Shown here piece after piece: positions 6,230 through 6,433 of a stretch of 6,433 nt of DNA. This DNA comes from Anaerolineae bacterium. Its GTDB lineage: Bacteria > Chloroflexota > Anaerolineae > Aggregatilineales > Aggregatilineaceae. The notes below the pieces were generated by a model. The model saw only the letters and a program-made list of their open reading frames with translations, was not told where the DNA came from and ran no database searches. The stretch is from contig JADLHR010000056.1 in assembly GCA_020848665.1 (NCBI GenBank), forward strand, positions 1 to 6,433. Direction: 5' to 3'. A program made the translations under genes and the position numbers. Numbering within the stretch: the stretch's first letter is position 1; each line of letters opens with the position of its first letter.

Positions 6230-6433
6230 CTATTCCGGCGGTTTATCATCCGGGATGTATTCCGGCGGCGAGTACGCGAACTCCGGCGAGATCTCGTAGA
6301 GCTGCGCCTCGGTCAGCACCCGCCCGTTGAGCCGGTCGTAGAACGCCAGGTGCTCGGCGCGATCTACGGCGTAGCGCCACCGCTGCGGGCCGACCTGGCG
6401 CAGCACAGAGCGGCAGTTGTCGCAGCGTACCGC
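6230..6433 (-). CDS. C-terminal part of a hypothetical protein with a CxxC zinc-knuckle (5' end beyond window)
   Basis: An open frame runs from the right edge to TAG at 6230-6232 and gives 67 residues. It begins AVRCDNCRSVLRQVG, a single CxxC knuckle in a setting typical of zinc ribbons; the partner cysteine pair would have to lie upstream, outside the window. It continues with aromatic and charged residues (RWRYAVDRAEHLAFYDRLNGRVL) and ends in an acidic, proline-rich tail (SPPEYIPDDKPPE). Coding character is supported by the lack of stops, strong G/C at third positions and sensible composition. I do not recognise the family and do not assign a function. It is oriented like the other genes, 130 bp before the amylase start. 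Confidence 0.7.
   Translation of the reverse strand, partial: AVRCDNCRSVLRQVGPQRWRYAVDRAEHLAFYDRLNGRVLTEAQLYEISPEFAYSPPEYIPDDKPPE

Noticed and set aside
1..6433. CRISPR array, tRNA, insertion sequence or phage module
   Set aside because: No regularly spaced repeats, cloverleaf, transposase or phage gene was seen, and the genes look resident with uniform base composition.

Overview
The window is a GC-rich stretch of bacterial chromosome in which every convincing gene lies on the minus strand. Read 5'->3' on that strand it runs from high to low coordinates: (1) the 3' end of a small zinc-ribbon-like gene, cut by the right edge; (2) a GH13 alpha-amylase-family glucanotransferase/hydrolase; (3) a three-domain TGS + ThrRS/AlaRS-like + P-loop kinase protein of the uridine kinase (PRK/URK) superfamily; (4) a membrane-anchored dynamin-like GTPase; (5) a second dynamin-like GTPase, cut by the left edge. 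There is no tRNA, rRNA, CRISPR array, insertion sequence or phage gene. All gaps between genes are 130 bp or less.

Organism: the high GC at third codon positions, GTG starts on two of the four genes whose starts are visible, the TGS-SAD-PRK kinase architecture and the style of the amylase suggest a free-living bacterium, perhaps a Chloroflexota (Anaerolineae-like) lineage. This is inference from general impression. No marker gene in the window fixes the taxonomy.

Layout: the zinc-ribbon gene ends at 6230. A 130-bp gap carries a plausible sigma70-type promoter (about 6177-6205) and a good Shine-Dalgarno sequence for the amylase (GTG start at 6099). The amylase ends at 4651 inside the loop of a 17-bp perfect inverted repeat (4622-4684), which overlaps a second 8-bp hairpin (4595-4625). 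This pair of alternative hairpins probably marks the end of the amylase transcript or modulates readthrough. The kinase follows (4524 to 2785), then after 47 bp the first dynamin-like gene (GTG at 2737). That gene overlaps the second dynamin-like gene by the ATGA arrangement at 866-869.

How the genes work together: the two GTPases share domain style and are almost certainly translationally coupled. One has two C-terminal transmembrane helices and the other shows none in its visible 289 residues, so a heterotypic membrane-remodelling pair is the natural hypothesis. The kinase may be co-transcribed with them, though no functional link is evident. The amylase appears to be an independent intracellular maltodextrin-degrading unit. 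The most interesting items are the coupled dynamin pair, the degenerate editing-like domain in the kinase, and the nested inverted repeats around the amylase stop codon.
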